NCBI RefSeq assembly: GCF_008831285.2
Contig: NC_045143.1
Coordinates: 10,487,503-10,551,502 of the forward strand
DNA from: Nymphaea colorata
Taxonomy: Eukaryota; Streptophyta; Magnoliopsida; Nymphaeales; Nymphaeaceae
Reading direction: 5' to 3'
DNA length: 64,000 bases
The position numbers and the translations under genes were made by a program. Below the pieces are notes generated by a model. The model ran no database searches. It was not told the DNA's origin and saw only the letters and a program-made list of their open reading frames with translations. Positions within the stretch are counted from its first letter, which is position 1. The number at the start of each line of letters is the position of its first letter. This document shows positions 48,201 through 59,743 of the stretch, piece after piece.

Positions 48201-49524
48201 AATGTTAGTATGTTACAGATCTGAGAGGCATCAAATTTCTGCAGATTGGACGGTCCATATGCATGTAGTGTCTCACATACTTGATATAAAATAACTGATT
48301 TGTCTATGTAATGCAACCTTCAGTTTTGAAAGAACCACTTTGGTGTTCATCCTTCATGAATTAACAATCTTAACATGTTGTGCAGTACACTATTTTAATG
48401 GGCAAGGTGGGCATATTCCTCCCTGGAATTTGAACCTGGGAAACCTTGATTATGATGCTTTAACGATAAGCATCCAGTTATCTCATTTAAAACCACCAAA
48501 AACTCCTAAATTTACATGTCTAGTAAAATTATTAGTTACTTGAGAATATTTCTTTGAAAATAAGTGATAAGTAGATGGCCACTAATATATTATGCATATT
48601 TGAGATGATTATGGTTATGTCCAACAATTAGGCAAGCGTTGACAGTGTCCTAAGAAGCAAACCGCAGATATCATGGAGAGACAACACGCTTAGAAATTGT
48701 CCTCGATGAATTGCTTCCACTTCTGTCTCGCCAGAAACTGGAAGTCCCTAACAACAAATCTGTTTCTTCAGGTGAAATGATAAGGCCAATCAATTCCTTT
48801 CGTGCATTTTCCCTGTACATTTAGATCCCCTTTTTGGAGATTTGTGGAGTATGATTGTTCTCTTTCTAATCGCTATTGTCTGGTTCCTGCACCATGTTAG
48901 ATTCATTTGAACGATATAATCACATCTCTTCCTGCGGCAGTTATCGTTACGACACGCAAACTGAAACGGGAATTACAAACGGAAACAATGTAGCATAAAC
49001 AGAAATCATTCAGGTGTAACAAGACAAGATATGCATATTGCCTCTAAAATTTATCATTTCACGATGTTATCGTCATTGTCATACCTTGATCATTGGCAAT
49101 TCTTCTGGACGTACAACATACACGCCAATCACCATAACATACATTCCTGCAGAGAAATTTAATATCATTATCATCATCCATAGTCGAAATTCCATATTTG
49201 GCCGTTAATGAAACAACCACGAAACCAACCCTTCTTCCATTGTTCCTGTTGGAATTCATTGGAGAGTTGAAGCTCTATGACATCAGTCCCGTCGTCCAAT
49301 ATATAGCAGCCTTCGTCCTGTCCTGAAACTAATACGCCCTGCAAAAGGTATCATTGGCATCACTTATTCTACAAGTCACACACAGAGAGAGAGAGAGAGA
49401 GTACCTGCAACCAGGCGCGCTGGAAGAGAATGCCACCAAGGGTCATGGCAGAAGGGGAAGAAGTGGGGCGTGCATATTGTAGCTGCCCACAGAAGAGCTT
49501 CAAAGCTGCCAAAGTATAGTCCAT
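45234..49524 (-). CDS. RMI2: RecQ-mediated genome instability protein 2 (OB fold)
   Basis: Four exons on the minus strand: 49524-49405, 49338-49230, 49146-49085 and 45341-45234. All are GT-AG and in frame, giving 132 residues, about the expected size. Seen: MDYTLAALKLFCGQLQ at the start; the RMI2 signature TLGGILFQRAWLQGVLV (about 28-44); LDDGTDVIEL (about 54-63); WKKGMYVMVIGVYVV (about 75-89); and DREAMWDLEVIEAYKVFY near the end. Known: RMI2 is an OB-fold partner of RMI1 that works with topoisomerase III alpha and a RecQ helicase to dissolve double Holliday junctions without crossover. Intron 3 is 3.7 kb, so the last exon lies far from the others. The ATG at 49524 matches the family start. 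Exon 1 is flanked by complementary GA/CT repeats. UPL7 is transcribed divergently, 2.2 kb away. Confidence 0.95.
45342..49084 (-). other. RMI2 intron 3 (3.7 kb)
   Basis: Bounded by donor AAG|GTATG and acceptor TTTTGCAG|GTTC on the minus strand. AT-rich, no coding domain recognised. A 20-bp phrase (AATGTTACATTAGCATCATT-like) occurs twice near 47081 and 47149. Confidence 0.7.
49384..49401. repeat. (AG)9 tract at the RMI2 intron 1 donor
   Basis: On the RMI2 sense strand this reads (CT)9 starting three bases into the intron, directly after GTA. Confidence 0.95.
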
Positions 49525-51686
49525 GCCCTCTCTCTCTCTCTCTCTCTCTCCCTCCCTCCCCCTGCGTTAGCCGGCCGGTGCCAACAATTCGGGTAAACCT
49601 GCGTCCCACCAGCGAGGGGAGGCGGAGGCAAAAGGTATAGCTTCGTTATTTTGCCATCTGTACATCTGATTCACAGTTTCCGATATTTCTTAGGCTGCAT
49701 CCACAGACATGAAACCATTTAAAATTTCTAGCTTCGTTCATTTAAATTAATAAGCCAAGACAATAAAAGGTCATTTTCATTTTTCCACTTATTCAAGCCT
49801 GAGCCATCTTTGGCAGGCGTATTAACATAAACCAAGCTGTGACTTCCCACTTAGAGAAAGGAAGACAAATTTTGCCACAACATGAAACTGTTCTCATTGT
49901 GAGATGTGTCGGTAATATTTACACTGGGATTCTGCTGTTGAAGCACATCTTTATTTGTATTTCTTAAAACCCAATTATACTAAAATCTTTTTAAAAATAC
50001 ATATGTTTGAGGAAAAAAATTGACCACAGATATGCACAACCCCGGAGAGCCTTGGCAATAACTCTTAATTCATAAAAAAAAACATGATATAAATTAAAGA
50101 ATAAAACGTATTCATATTCAAAATTTTTGTCAAAATTTTGAAACCATAATTCGCCCCTCACGAAAATTCCTGTAGGTCCAAGATCCAAGTCCATTTTTTC
50201 ATTTAGATAGTTTTCCTCACAATGCCATGTAAGGTAAATGAATTAATTATACAATCAACAAGCAAAATTCATATTAAAGCCATCTTCAACATTTACTTCT
50301 TTTTCGATAGCAAAGATTAAGTATGGAATACATTGGTTTATCCTTGGAAATATGAACCAAGAGCTTTAGGTGTCTATTACGTGGTAAAAGAAAATTTTGA
50401 GGAGATTCATCAACTTTGCTCCTAAACTACGAGGAAGATTCAAAATATATTGGAGGAGCTTCTAGATAATCCATCAATCAAAAACGTACTTGAATACATT
50501 AAGCACCATGAAATGTTGGTCAAACACGTTGTGCTCATAAGTACGACCAGTTGCTGCTGCATTCCTCATTTACAAGTTTATTCATGTTTGTTTTCATTTT
50601 GCATAATGTTTGTTTAAGGGACCGCCTTTTAGTCAGAAATCCAAGTACAAACCTCATGTTTCTGACTTTGTCGATACAAGCCTCAGTTTTATTGACTATT
50701 ATTTGATATGGGTCAATTTTTACTATTGCCTTTATATAGCTTATGCATTAAAAATGAGTAAAATGCTCCTACTAGTTAAATGGAAGACTCCCACATTGCA
50801 AGGTAAAAAATGAAACTTAGAAATTTTTACTCTTGTAAAATTATGAAAATATCATTCTGGCAGACTCTCTTCGACTAGAGCCAAAACATAAATTTTGACT
50901 GAAGAAAATGAATAACACAATTCAACTTAAAAAACTTAAAAAGACAATATTAGAAATAGAAAGTTCACCAAGCTGCTTTTCTTATATAAATACCCTGAAG
51001 GCACTTTTAAATGTTATACAACCTGCTTCATAAATACTCTGCGCATGTAAAAAAAAAAAAAAAACAGTGATTTAAATGGGAGTGAAAAACAATAATTTTT
51101 TAAAACAATGTAAATTATTTTTCTCACATCTCAACTATGGAAAGTTTGTTAGACTAACGATCAAGATTATGATCAGGGAATAATAAATTGAACTTAGACA
51201 AAAACAAATATAGGGAATGGTCAATTAAAACTGAACATTTATCGTGATGTCAATTACGTAGAAATAAAAAAATAGATAAGGGCTAGCAGTAACTTAAAAC
51301 GGTGAAGGTTTACTGTGTATTTATTATGAATAATGAGCAAATGAAGCCCATATTTGACATTGTCAATGAAATGATGGTTCGTGAAAGAAAAAGTGGAGAA
51401 CGTTCCCGAGATCATCCGAGAAAGCACGGGGCAGAATTTATCGGAAAGAAGCCCTCAATTTGTTGAATCTTGATCGCCGGAGTGGCCTCCTCAATGATGA
51501 CATTGACACCCCCTAAATAGCTGAGCATGTCTGACTGGGACGTTGTCCAATGATCTCCGTCTCCATTCCGCCAATCTTTGATCCGTCCGCCACAGTGCCT
51601 GGAAGTCGTGCTGCTCCGTCTGTCGATCCTTTCTCGATCTTTCCTCGTCCTGAAATCCTTCTTCTCGCTTCTTGTTACGCGTGCTC
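49525..51686. other. Divergent intergenic region between RMI2 and UPL7
   Basis: About 2.2 kb separating two divergent starts, so it should contain both promoters. No sharp TATA box was assigned. A repeat remnant near 50005-50170 (GAGAGCCTTGGC; AATTCGCCCCTC) and a poly-A tract near 51050 are present. Confidence 0.4.
49528..49560. repeat. (CT)n tract in the RMI2 leader
   Basis: (CT)11-12 at 49528-49550 followed by CCTCCCTCCC. On the RMI2 sense strand this is a GGGAGGGAGG(GA)n tract ending about four bases before the start codon. Confidence 0.95.
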
Positions 51687-54600
51687 ATGGATTTACAGAG
51701 GAAACAACAGGTTCGACTTGCATTCCCGCGCTTAATTTGTTTCTTCCTTCGTTCGCCGCAATTGTCTCCCTTCTCCCTCTTCCCTGCCGCCTGGCGCGAG
51801 GATGTCGCCGGCAGAAAGGCGTCTCGTGGAGACTGTTGGGTTCTCGTCGAGATGGATAGTTATGAGAAATCGGGATGTGAGAGTGATTGTTTGCTGGGTA
51901 ATGTCTCCACGCCTGGAGGAGGGAGACATAATGTACAAGCTAATGTCTAGTGACGGTGGTTCTGGAAGCCATGGTGATTTAGATAGAAAAAAAAAGGGTA
52001 CGGATGTAGTGTAAGTTTTGTGAGGATTCATTGTTTGATGCAGGTGTCGATGAGGGGGGCGAGTGTTAGAGAGATAAGCAGGGATGCACTTCTTGAGCAG
52101 GTCACGAAGGAGCGGGAACTCCGTTCCTACAATCGGAGGGTGGCTGCGTCTGCTTTGTTCATTCAGGTTTTCACTTTTGGCCGGCTTCTTAGTTCTTCTT
52201 CCTCTAGCGATGAAAGTTGAGTTCCGGGTCTTATATTTTTACTGTCAATGCATTTTGGCACATGTTTCTTTTGGTCTAATGGAAGAAATAAAGTATTTGG
52301 TATACGTTGATTGTTATATTATCAAGAGTTTATTGTTCCCAAACTGTGCTGGCTCTCCGAAATGGATTTGCAAGCTACTTTTGTTGATTTAGTTGTATTT
52401 GATGTGCGATCGTCCTTGATGCCTCCATATTCTCGGCATTAGTCTTAGAAGCAAGAACCAAGTTTAAAAGGATGACTTCAGAAAATGACAAACTTTCTTT
52501 GAAGTATACGTTAAGACTACGTGCACAATGTGATAAATCATCTTTTGAAGCAAGAGTGCAGCACTTACCTGTTCTTGTCACCCACTAGTTTTGGGTGCTA
52601 TATCTCTTTGACGTCAAGCCCCCATGACTTTCTGTCGGTGATTATGGGAGAAAGATGGTCATGGCTGAAGTATGACTTGATTCACTTTATGCTGGTTCTT
52701 TCTTTCCATTGGTTGCAACATGGCATCTAATTGAATATCTAGGTACTAGTAGGGATGCTGTATTATTTTTTGGAACAGAGTTTGTCATGTAGTTCTCGTG
52801 AACACAAGAAAAAGAATATGTTTCTTACTCACATTCACATTAATGTTAGTCTTTGGGGCTGTACAAATTTTAGAACTTTGAAGAAAGGTAAAGGACTGTT
52901 CTCTGCTTAGGTATCTTTAATTTGATAGAAGCATATGCAGACGAAGGAGGAGTTATCTTCTCAGCTTTGTGCATGTGAACTAAAGACCAATTTCAAGATG
53001 ATCCCTTCTAATTGTAAAGCTAGATACTAGTTGGGCGATGCTGTATTTTGAACAGAGTTTGTCATGTTGTTCTCGTGAAACACAAGAAACAAACATGCTT
53101 TTTACCCCCATTTGCATTAATATTAGTCTTTGGGGCTATACAAAGTTTAGAACTTCTAAAAAAGGAAAGGACTGTTCTTCCGATTAGGTGTTTTTAATTT
53201 GATAGAAACATACGAAGAGGAAGGAGGAGCTGTTTTCTCAGTTTTGGATTTGAACTGAGGACCAATTTCAAGTTGATCTGTTCATGAAAACAAGTCCCAA
53301 ATTGGTCTGCTTATTGCGACAATTTTGCAATTTTTGATCTGATTGCTGGAACAAAGCAACGAGTCTGAGTAGTTAAAGTTCTTTTCTACAAAAATATGTT
53401 ATTAAAAGTTAAAACATCATTTTTTGCACATTGATTGTGTTCAATACCTTCATTTGCAATGTTTTAGTATATGAATTTCTTTTTATCTTGGATTGCATAT
53501 TACTCTGAAACATCTCAGCAAACAGCCTTTTGCAGCTTCCGTGGAAATGTAGAAGCTTCTATACTTGTGTGACAAATTTTTACATCTCTACTTGATTATG
53601 CCATGGCTTTGGGGGATCAGTCCATTAGGGAGCCAGGGTATCTACTAAAAATAGGATGCCATATTGAGGAAGGCAAATCCTGATATGGAAAGAGAAAAGG
53701 AAAGTTTGATTCCTCAATGGCTTGAACTGACACACTTACAAAATAGAAAATAACAATATGTTGGAATCCAATGACTTGGGACTCTTCTTATCCATTTTCC
53801 ACTTGTGATTTGGTAGGTGAACCGGGTGATTTAGGCTGGGTTTTGCTAACTATTGCTACTTAAAAGCAAAAAAATCATGGGCAGAGCTAGACATTTTTTC
53901 TAGAGGGGGCCACTATATACTTTCGAGATCTTGACAGGGGCCAAACTAATTTTTTTGAAAAGTTAGCTAGTAAAATTTATTTATTTTTTTAAAAGCTCAG
54001 GGGTTCCATGGCCCCTGCCACCCCCCTTGGCTCCACCCCTGAAAACAATATATGAATATGACTTGCCTCTTGAAGTTTAAACATAAAAAGGTTACATAAT
54101 GATTTGGTTTTTGTTATAATTCAGAAATGTCACGTTAAAATCAAGTAAAGCCATAAGTAAGTTGTATTACTCATGTGATAACATGAAGCTAGAGAATTAA
54201 GCTACTCAGTAGTTGCATACTTCACCATAACTGATTATGAAATATCAGTATATCAATGAAAGACAACAGCTCGACAAAAACAAACATTAAAGTCAAGATA
54301 TTCAACATTTACTACTATCCAATGGTTAACAAGTTCATCATATATGTATATATCTAAAAGTCCAAATAAAGAGCCTAATGCTCTAAAATAAGTAGATAAC
54401 CATATCTAAGGTCCTAAGCCCAAGCCTAATCAGATATAACTTTTCATCTGCAATCTGTAAATTTAATAAGTGAAAAATAATTTTCATTTTTGACTTTCCA
54501 ATAGATCAGAAGATTAAGCAGCAGAAGTTAAATGGTTAGTACTTAACCAAGCATTACCTTGATTATCGAGAATTTAATACGCAAGGAAATAACCTAGCAC

Positions 54601-57600
54601 CAAATCGATTACATAATACAAAGTCTGTCATCAAGCGGATGCAAAATAATCAAATTTCAGACAACGAACTTTGAAAAATATGGTATAATGTATGTCAAAT
54701 CAGGGCCCAAGACTTGAAAGGTCTGTAAGCACGATTCCTGATCTCCAACTGCTATTGAATGAGTTGGTAGTGGAGGTTAATGACTTGGTTGTAATGGAAG
54801 TAGTGGGTGCATTTTCTATTGCATTATTCCCTTAAGAAATCCTTCATTCAATGAAAATGACACCTAATTACTTTAGTTATCTAACAAAAAAGTAAGAAGT
54901 ATGAAATTGAAACAAATACAGTATACAGTAGTCAAGCAAATTTATACCTCACCTTTGTCCAAAACTCCGCATGACCCATTTATCCATTGGTGTTTACAAG
55001 CATATGTTGTGAAAGAAATTTGATCATCTCATAAATGTAACTTGTAATGGACAAAAGCTATGCCATTAAGCTTCTTTTGAGCCTTTTTACTTCTTCTTTT
55101 AGCATGAATTTGGTCAAAAGTACTCCAGTTCCATCCCCCTTGAGCGAAGAATATGTTCGATTAATTATATGAATGGCAATTTTTTGTTTGAAACAGGGAG
55201 CACATATTCCTCATTTTCTACTACATTACTAGAAAACGACAATAACAATTCAAATACACAAAGTATCAAGTTGAGTGGAGAACTCCGCAAGTACACAACA
55301 TATGCACACTTAAATACGTAGTATTTGGCTTGTGCTCTTTTCTAGTCATAATAGTTATTGAAGTGCCATTGCCAAACTCAATCTAAAGATAGGTACAATG
55401 TACAAACAATTATATGTTAATTGAAATTACTTGGTATTAAAAGACAATAAAATGCTAAATAACTAGAAAATGTAAAATAGATAGACACTTAGTACTTGCT
55501 CGCATGTCCTTATCTCTTGCCAGGATATTTGGCTCCAAATTTTCAATACACGGAGGCTTATCTTAAGATGTTTTGTCAATTTCAATACACGATGGCATGG
55601 TTGGTTACTTTATCAGTGATGAATAACAATTCATGATTAAATAATAAAAAGAATATTACATACCTTAGAAAAATGTGGACTATAATGGTATCTAGGATTG
55701 AGACAATATGTAGCTGCATGAAGAGGGTGATAAAGTTGATTTTTGTTTTCCCTAACGATTGTCAATTATTTTCCAATAAGGTTCATATTTTTGTTTTCAT
55801 TGTCATGAATTTCCTTTACAAATTCTTTAAGTCTATCCATATTTTCATAAATATATCCCACTAAATATTATTTTTTCTATCTTTTCTCTTTAAAGCTTTG
55901 ACTAGAGGCTCTATCGTTTTCATAGTTAATTCTACGACTCACCAAAGCCATCAACAAATACATATTTCGACATGCTTCACTCATCTTATGCCACTTTTTC
56001 TGGGACCAGTTTGACGTTCTAACTTCAAACGAACTTTGGCACATGATAAAATTGGTGGCAAATATTGTGACAATTGGTCTTAAAATCTATTGTTATTCAA
56101 AACAATGGTAATAAACGAACCTTGTGATATTTTTTCTATGCTTTTAATTGTACTTATATCTTCAAGTATAATATCTGTGTACTGAGCTGCACAAGCCACA
56201 AGGAGTTCTATTTTTCTCTCATTTTGGAAACATTTTCAGCTTTAAGATTTATGTAGTTATCTGTATGGATATAGTTATTTCATATATAAAATAATTAATA
56301 ATGTTCGACAAATTAAACATTTGCACAACATAATTTAATATAGATTACAAAGAATTAACAATAAAGCCGATATACCGGAACATCTCACGCATACCAGTTC
56401 GACCATTTTATAAACAATTTAATTAGAATGTCTCGTTTCTTCATTAACATTTGTTACATCAGCTAACTTCAAGAAACTTATGTCCTTTGGTAATAAACTA
56501 AAAAATTTATTAATTTTCTCTGGTTAGCATCTTTCCAACCATCAATCATAATGGAGCAACCAGTTTTAGACCGTTATTCCTCTTCAAAATAATCATCAGT
56601 CATGTTTATTTTTTAAATAATTGTCCTGAAGTTTCAAATGCTGAAGACAGCTTCAAGTCTATTTTTTATCGATGAATAATGTTTAATCATCTTTACGAAG
56701 TCAGGTGAATTGGCTTCATTGAATGAAAATGCTGGATGATATAAAAACCTTGTCACAATTGAGCATAACTTATCTCTAGGTTTCTTATTCAACACTATTC
56801 TTATTCCAAGTTGTTTCATTGATAGAACCCTTACTTTAATTTGAACAAAAGAATCAAGGTTTATATTTTGGGCATTTTTCATTGACTTTTGTCCTCTTCA
56901 AGTTTAACTTTTCTTTCATTATTTTCATTACTTTCATCTAACATGTTTATAGCACACACTTCCAGTTCAAAGGAACCAATCTCATTCACAATATGCCTCC
57001 CAGGTAGCGTTTGAATATCTGGAACTAAATACCTGCGCTTAAAGCTGCTGGGTATTTATTACCGGGTACCTTTTTGGTGGATTTTTTGTTCTACCTTCCA
57101 TTTACCTCATTTGTTTGATCACATGGAACTTTTGTTCCAGTCATTGAGAAATTAACATGCGAAAAATTCTTCCAGCTTTAAAGTTCCATAATGGCTCCAA
57201 AACTCCCATCACTAAAGTTCTGCGTTTGTCTGTAGCTGGAACTTTCCACTGAATTTGAACTAAAGTTCCATTTTTTCAAACGGGCCTTATAGTTCTTTTG
57301 TCCCATAACTAACTCCAAAATTTTATGATTTTTTTCATTCTTCTTTTACTTAATTGCATGGTTCTCAATATGATGTTTTTTAGCTTACTGATGCCGTCGC
57401 CCAACTTTTTCATGCAACAGCCACATTGGACCTCCTTTTTCGCTTGTTAAGAAGGATCTTAAACTGGCACATATGAATATTTTCTTGTGTTAATGATGGG
57501 GTCCTTAAGGTTCTTCTTTGAATACTTTTATTAGCATTAGTGATCGATTATTTATGGCTTAAAAAGAAAAAAAAGGCAAAGATAGCATTAATGGAAAAGG

Positions 57601-58875
57601 TTAACCACAGAAGAACGAAGAAGCTGAAAGACATAATAGTAAACAAAACAAAAAATAAACAAATTAATTAGCTGAATGGAGAAGATTTTCGCTAATTCAA
57701 CACACAATGCATAAATAAACACCCACACATAATGCACACAGTGATACAATGATACCACCACACAATCACATGCACAAAAAAGCCTCGAACTGCAGCACAC
57801 TAAACAATAAGCTTCACCCATCAGCAACTAATGCATGGGTAACAAACAGAAGTCTAACACTAACTAGTGTAGTATTTGGTTCTGATGTACAGGAGTTTCT
57901 GCAATTAATTTAAAGGAGGACCTTGAAAGTTTGTTGAGATTTATGCACAGCCAAGTAACCATCACATGGTTCCCAGCCAACCTATGATGCTCATGTCTAA
58001 GGAAGCTTTGGAGTTATCAGCATGAATAATTTAACTACTTAAGGATATTTAACTTCTGCTAACTGTTGAAAATAATCAAATATAGTTTTTACTTTTTACT
58101 AGTTGAGTTGTTGAAAATCCCAGTTAGGAACCAGAAAAATAACTAAGTTATGGGGAGAGAGAGGAAAGCGTTGCATTTCCAGCGAGACACTCACTGAAAA
58201 AGTATGGTCCTTTTACAGTATTAAAGTGCTGATTATGTTAAAAGAGAAAAAACAAAGAGAGAGTTAGAAAATACAAAATGTGAGGATTGTTGTTTTCATT
58301 TAAGGGTAGATCTGTCTACAAGATATAACAGGACAGCTATCACCATGATTTTTGTAGCTGTTTCATTTAGATAAGTTCTTTCAGACTTTCGGTTGCAGAT
58401 ATCGACACTTTCATAGTTATCCTGCTTTCCCTTGGTCGTGTAAATTGCAGCCTTCCTTTGCTGGCTTGCTAATAGTGGGGTTTTAACGTTTTCCTTTTCC
58501 TTTTCTGGTATTTCTTATACTTCCAGTCAAACATCCAACTGTGGATTGTCATTCTTTCCCTTAAATCATCTTTTTCATGGGAAATTCAACCCTTAATATT
58601 TCTTAACTTACTAGCTCATTTTTCATTTCATCAGAGAGTGTGGAGGAGGTACAACATGGCCAAGAAGGTGGCTATGAAGTTGCGGAGGGAGTGGGACATC
58701 CAAGTCAGTGAAGATGCTGAAGTGTTGAACTGTACATGGGTTTCCAATACGTTATTAAGGCCTTTCCTGTTCTTTATTACTTATTCTTCAACTCTATATC
58801 AGAAACCACAAGTTACAGATGACAAATGCATGCTCAAATGCTTTAAAATTCTCCTCAAAAGCATTAATTTGGCAG
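51687..58875 (+). CDS. UPL7: HECT E3 ubiquitin ligase UPL7, N-terminal exons (partial)
   Basis: Three exons: 51687-51710, 52044-52166 and 58635-58875 (GT-AG; the last donor is GCAG|GTAGTG). They encode about 129 residues: MDLQRKQQ, then [20 protein letters not shown], then an IQ-like helix [19 protein letters not shown] (about 44-62), then [17 protein letters not shown] and [14 protein letters not shown]. This order matches the N-terminus of Arabidopsis UPL7 as I remember it ([32 protein letters not shown]). Known: UPL6/UPL7 are large HECT ligases with an N-terminal IQ motif and a C-terminal catalytic HECT domain; neither the middle nor the HECT part lies in this window. Intron 2 is 6.5 kb and full of repeats. 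A Copia element lies 0.6 kb downstream, presumably in intron 3. Whether the gene continues intact beyond it cannot be seen. Confidence 0.85.
52744..53286. repeat. Diverged tandem duplication (about 270 bp x 2) in UPL7 intron 2
   Basis: Copies begin near 52744 (ACTAGTAGGGATGCTGTATT) and 53026 (ACTAGTTGGGCGATGCTGT). Shared blocks include AACAGAGTTTGTCATGT, TAGTCTTTGGGGCT, AAAGGACTGTTCT and GACCAATTTCAAG. Identity by eye is around 80 percent with small indels. Confidence 0.88.
53878..54041. repeat. Dispersed repeat with GGGCAGAGCTAG...GGCTCCACCCCTG ends
   Basis: 164 bp. The left end GGGCAGAGCTAGAC and the reverse complement of the right end CAGGGGTGGAGCCAAG form an imperfect inverted pair. Relatives occur at about 29265, 38416 and 43877, with fragments at 6040 and 50005. 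Confidence 0.6.
55880..57470 (-). pseudogene. Decayed hAT transposase (DUF659 type) in UPL7 intron 2
   Basis: Minus-strand fragments follow the order of plant hAT transposases. At 56634-56882 lies [20 protein letters not shown], then FVKMIKH, the helix before DUF659. At about 56480-56560 lies [21 protein letters not shown], the DUF659 core. At about 56100-56210 lies [21 protein letters not shown], the CAAH.IDL.LEDI block. At about 55900-56040 lies [14 protein letters not shown], the block before the dimerisation region. A Lys/Arg-rich stretch near 57420-57470 may be the BED-finger end. Stops and frameshifts separate the blocks, so it is non-functional. A MITE at 57003-57290 lies between BED and DUF659 sequence. 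Element termini were not identified. Confidence 0.8.
57003..57290. mobile_element. MITE-like element with CGTTTGAA...GGAACT ends
   Basis: The left end GGTAGCGTTTGAATATCTGG, then AACTAAA, pairs imperfectly with the reverse complement of the right end (GGCCCGTTTGAAAAAATGG, then AACTTTAG). The interior carries AAAGTTCC and GGAACTTT in both orientations. It sits within the decayed hAT transposase. Confidence 0.6.
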
Positions 58876-59435
58876 GTAGTGTGTTACATGCTAATACCTC
58901 CTTTGCTTCCAAATTTATTTTTGGATTGTGAAGTTTTTAAAAATATCTCCTTTTCCAGGGCAGGATCTCTTTCTTCTTTTTGATTATGGATGTTTTCTTT
59001 CTTGCTTGTTATTGTCAATTTAGATTGTTCAAGGATCCTTGCCAGTGGTACTATCACATTGTGTTTCTTTTTCAGCTTCAAGTAGCAAACATTGGCTGTC
59101 ATTTAGTTGTAAATCAATGTGAGAAATTTCAAATTTGATGCTGATCTGCTTGATGTTCTGATGCTTAAATATCATAGATATATCGAGCCATTTTCAGAAG
59201 GTTTGAGCCTTTGAGGGTGGCTGGAACATCTCTTATAGCTGTAAATGCCTTCACTTCCTCCTGCTGGTATGGGAGTAAAAGCACAATGAGGAAGATAATA
59301 ACTAATAAGGTGTTTAACAAGGGCTGGGCATCGCGGTGGCCTGATAAGGAGTTGGGCTCAGGCCGGGCCATAGTCCATGCCCACAACCCAAATCTGACCC
59401 TGGCCTGGCCTGATTATAGTAAAATATAAATACAA

Positions 59436-59475
<40 letters not shown>

Positions 59476-59505
59476 TAACATATAAATATAGTTAATTATA
59501 ATACA
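58876..59505. other. Downstream of UPL7 exon 3; probable intron 3
   Basis: T-rich intron-like DNA, then a GC-rich phrase at about 59305-59405 (GGGCTGGGCATCGCGG, CCTGGCCTGGCCTG) like the 36037 element, then AT and (TAA)n repeats at 59437-59474. No UPL7 exon recognised. Confidence 0.45.
59444..59474. repeat. (TAA)n microsatellite
   Basis: About ten TAA units, next to an AT run at 59437-59444. Confidence 0.95.
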
Positions 59506-59743
59506 TGTTACAGATTGAAGGAGACGAGAGAGAGATGTTGAGGAAAGGAGAGGACGAGAGAGAGAGAGAGAGAGAGAGATGAGCCAAAGAGACAAGGAGA
59601 TCATCCATTAACGTAACCCTAATCTCCTTTTAAAGAGATTAGGGCTGGCAGTACAAACTTTACAAAAACAGTCCAACTACTATAAGAAAGTATTTAAAGA
59701 CCTCCTCTCTAACTTTCTAATGTTTCAAAAACACCCTTTAACA
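59506..59743 (-). repeat. Putative 3' LTR of the Copia element (238 bp)
   Basis: On the minus strand it follows a polypurine tract (GAGGGAGAG) and starts TGTTAAAGGG. A matching inverted end TGTAACA occurs 238 bp on, giving TGTTA...TAACA. It includes GA/CT runs near 59558-59579. The other LTR is outside the window, so the far boundary is inferred. Confidence 0.6.

Noticed and set aside
59211-59429. Candidate fourth exon of UPL7
   Set aside because: The translated sequence does not resemble the UPL7 region expected after exon 3, and the right part is a GC-rich repeat.
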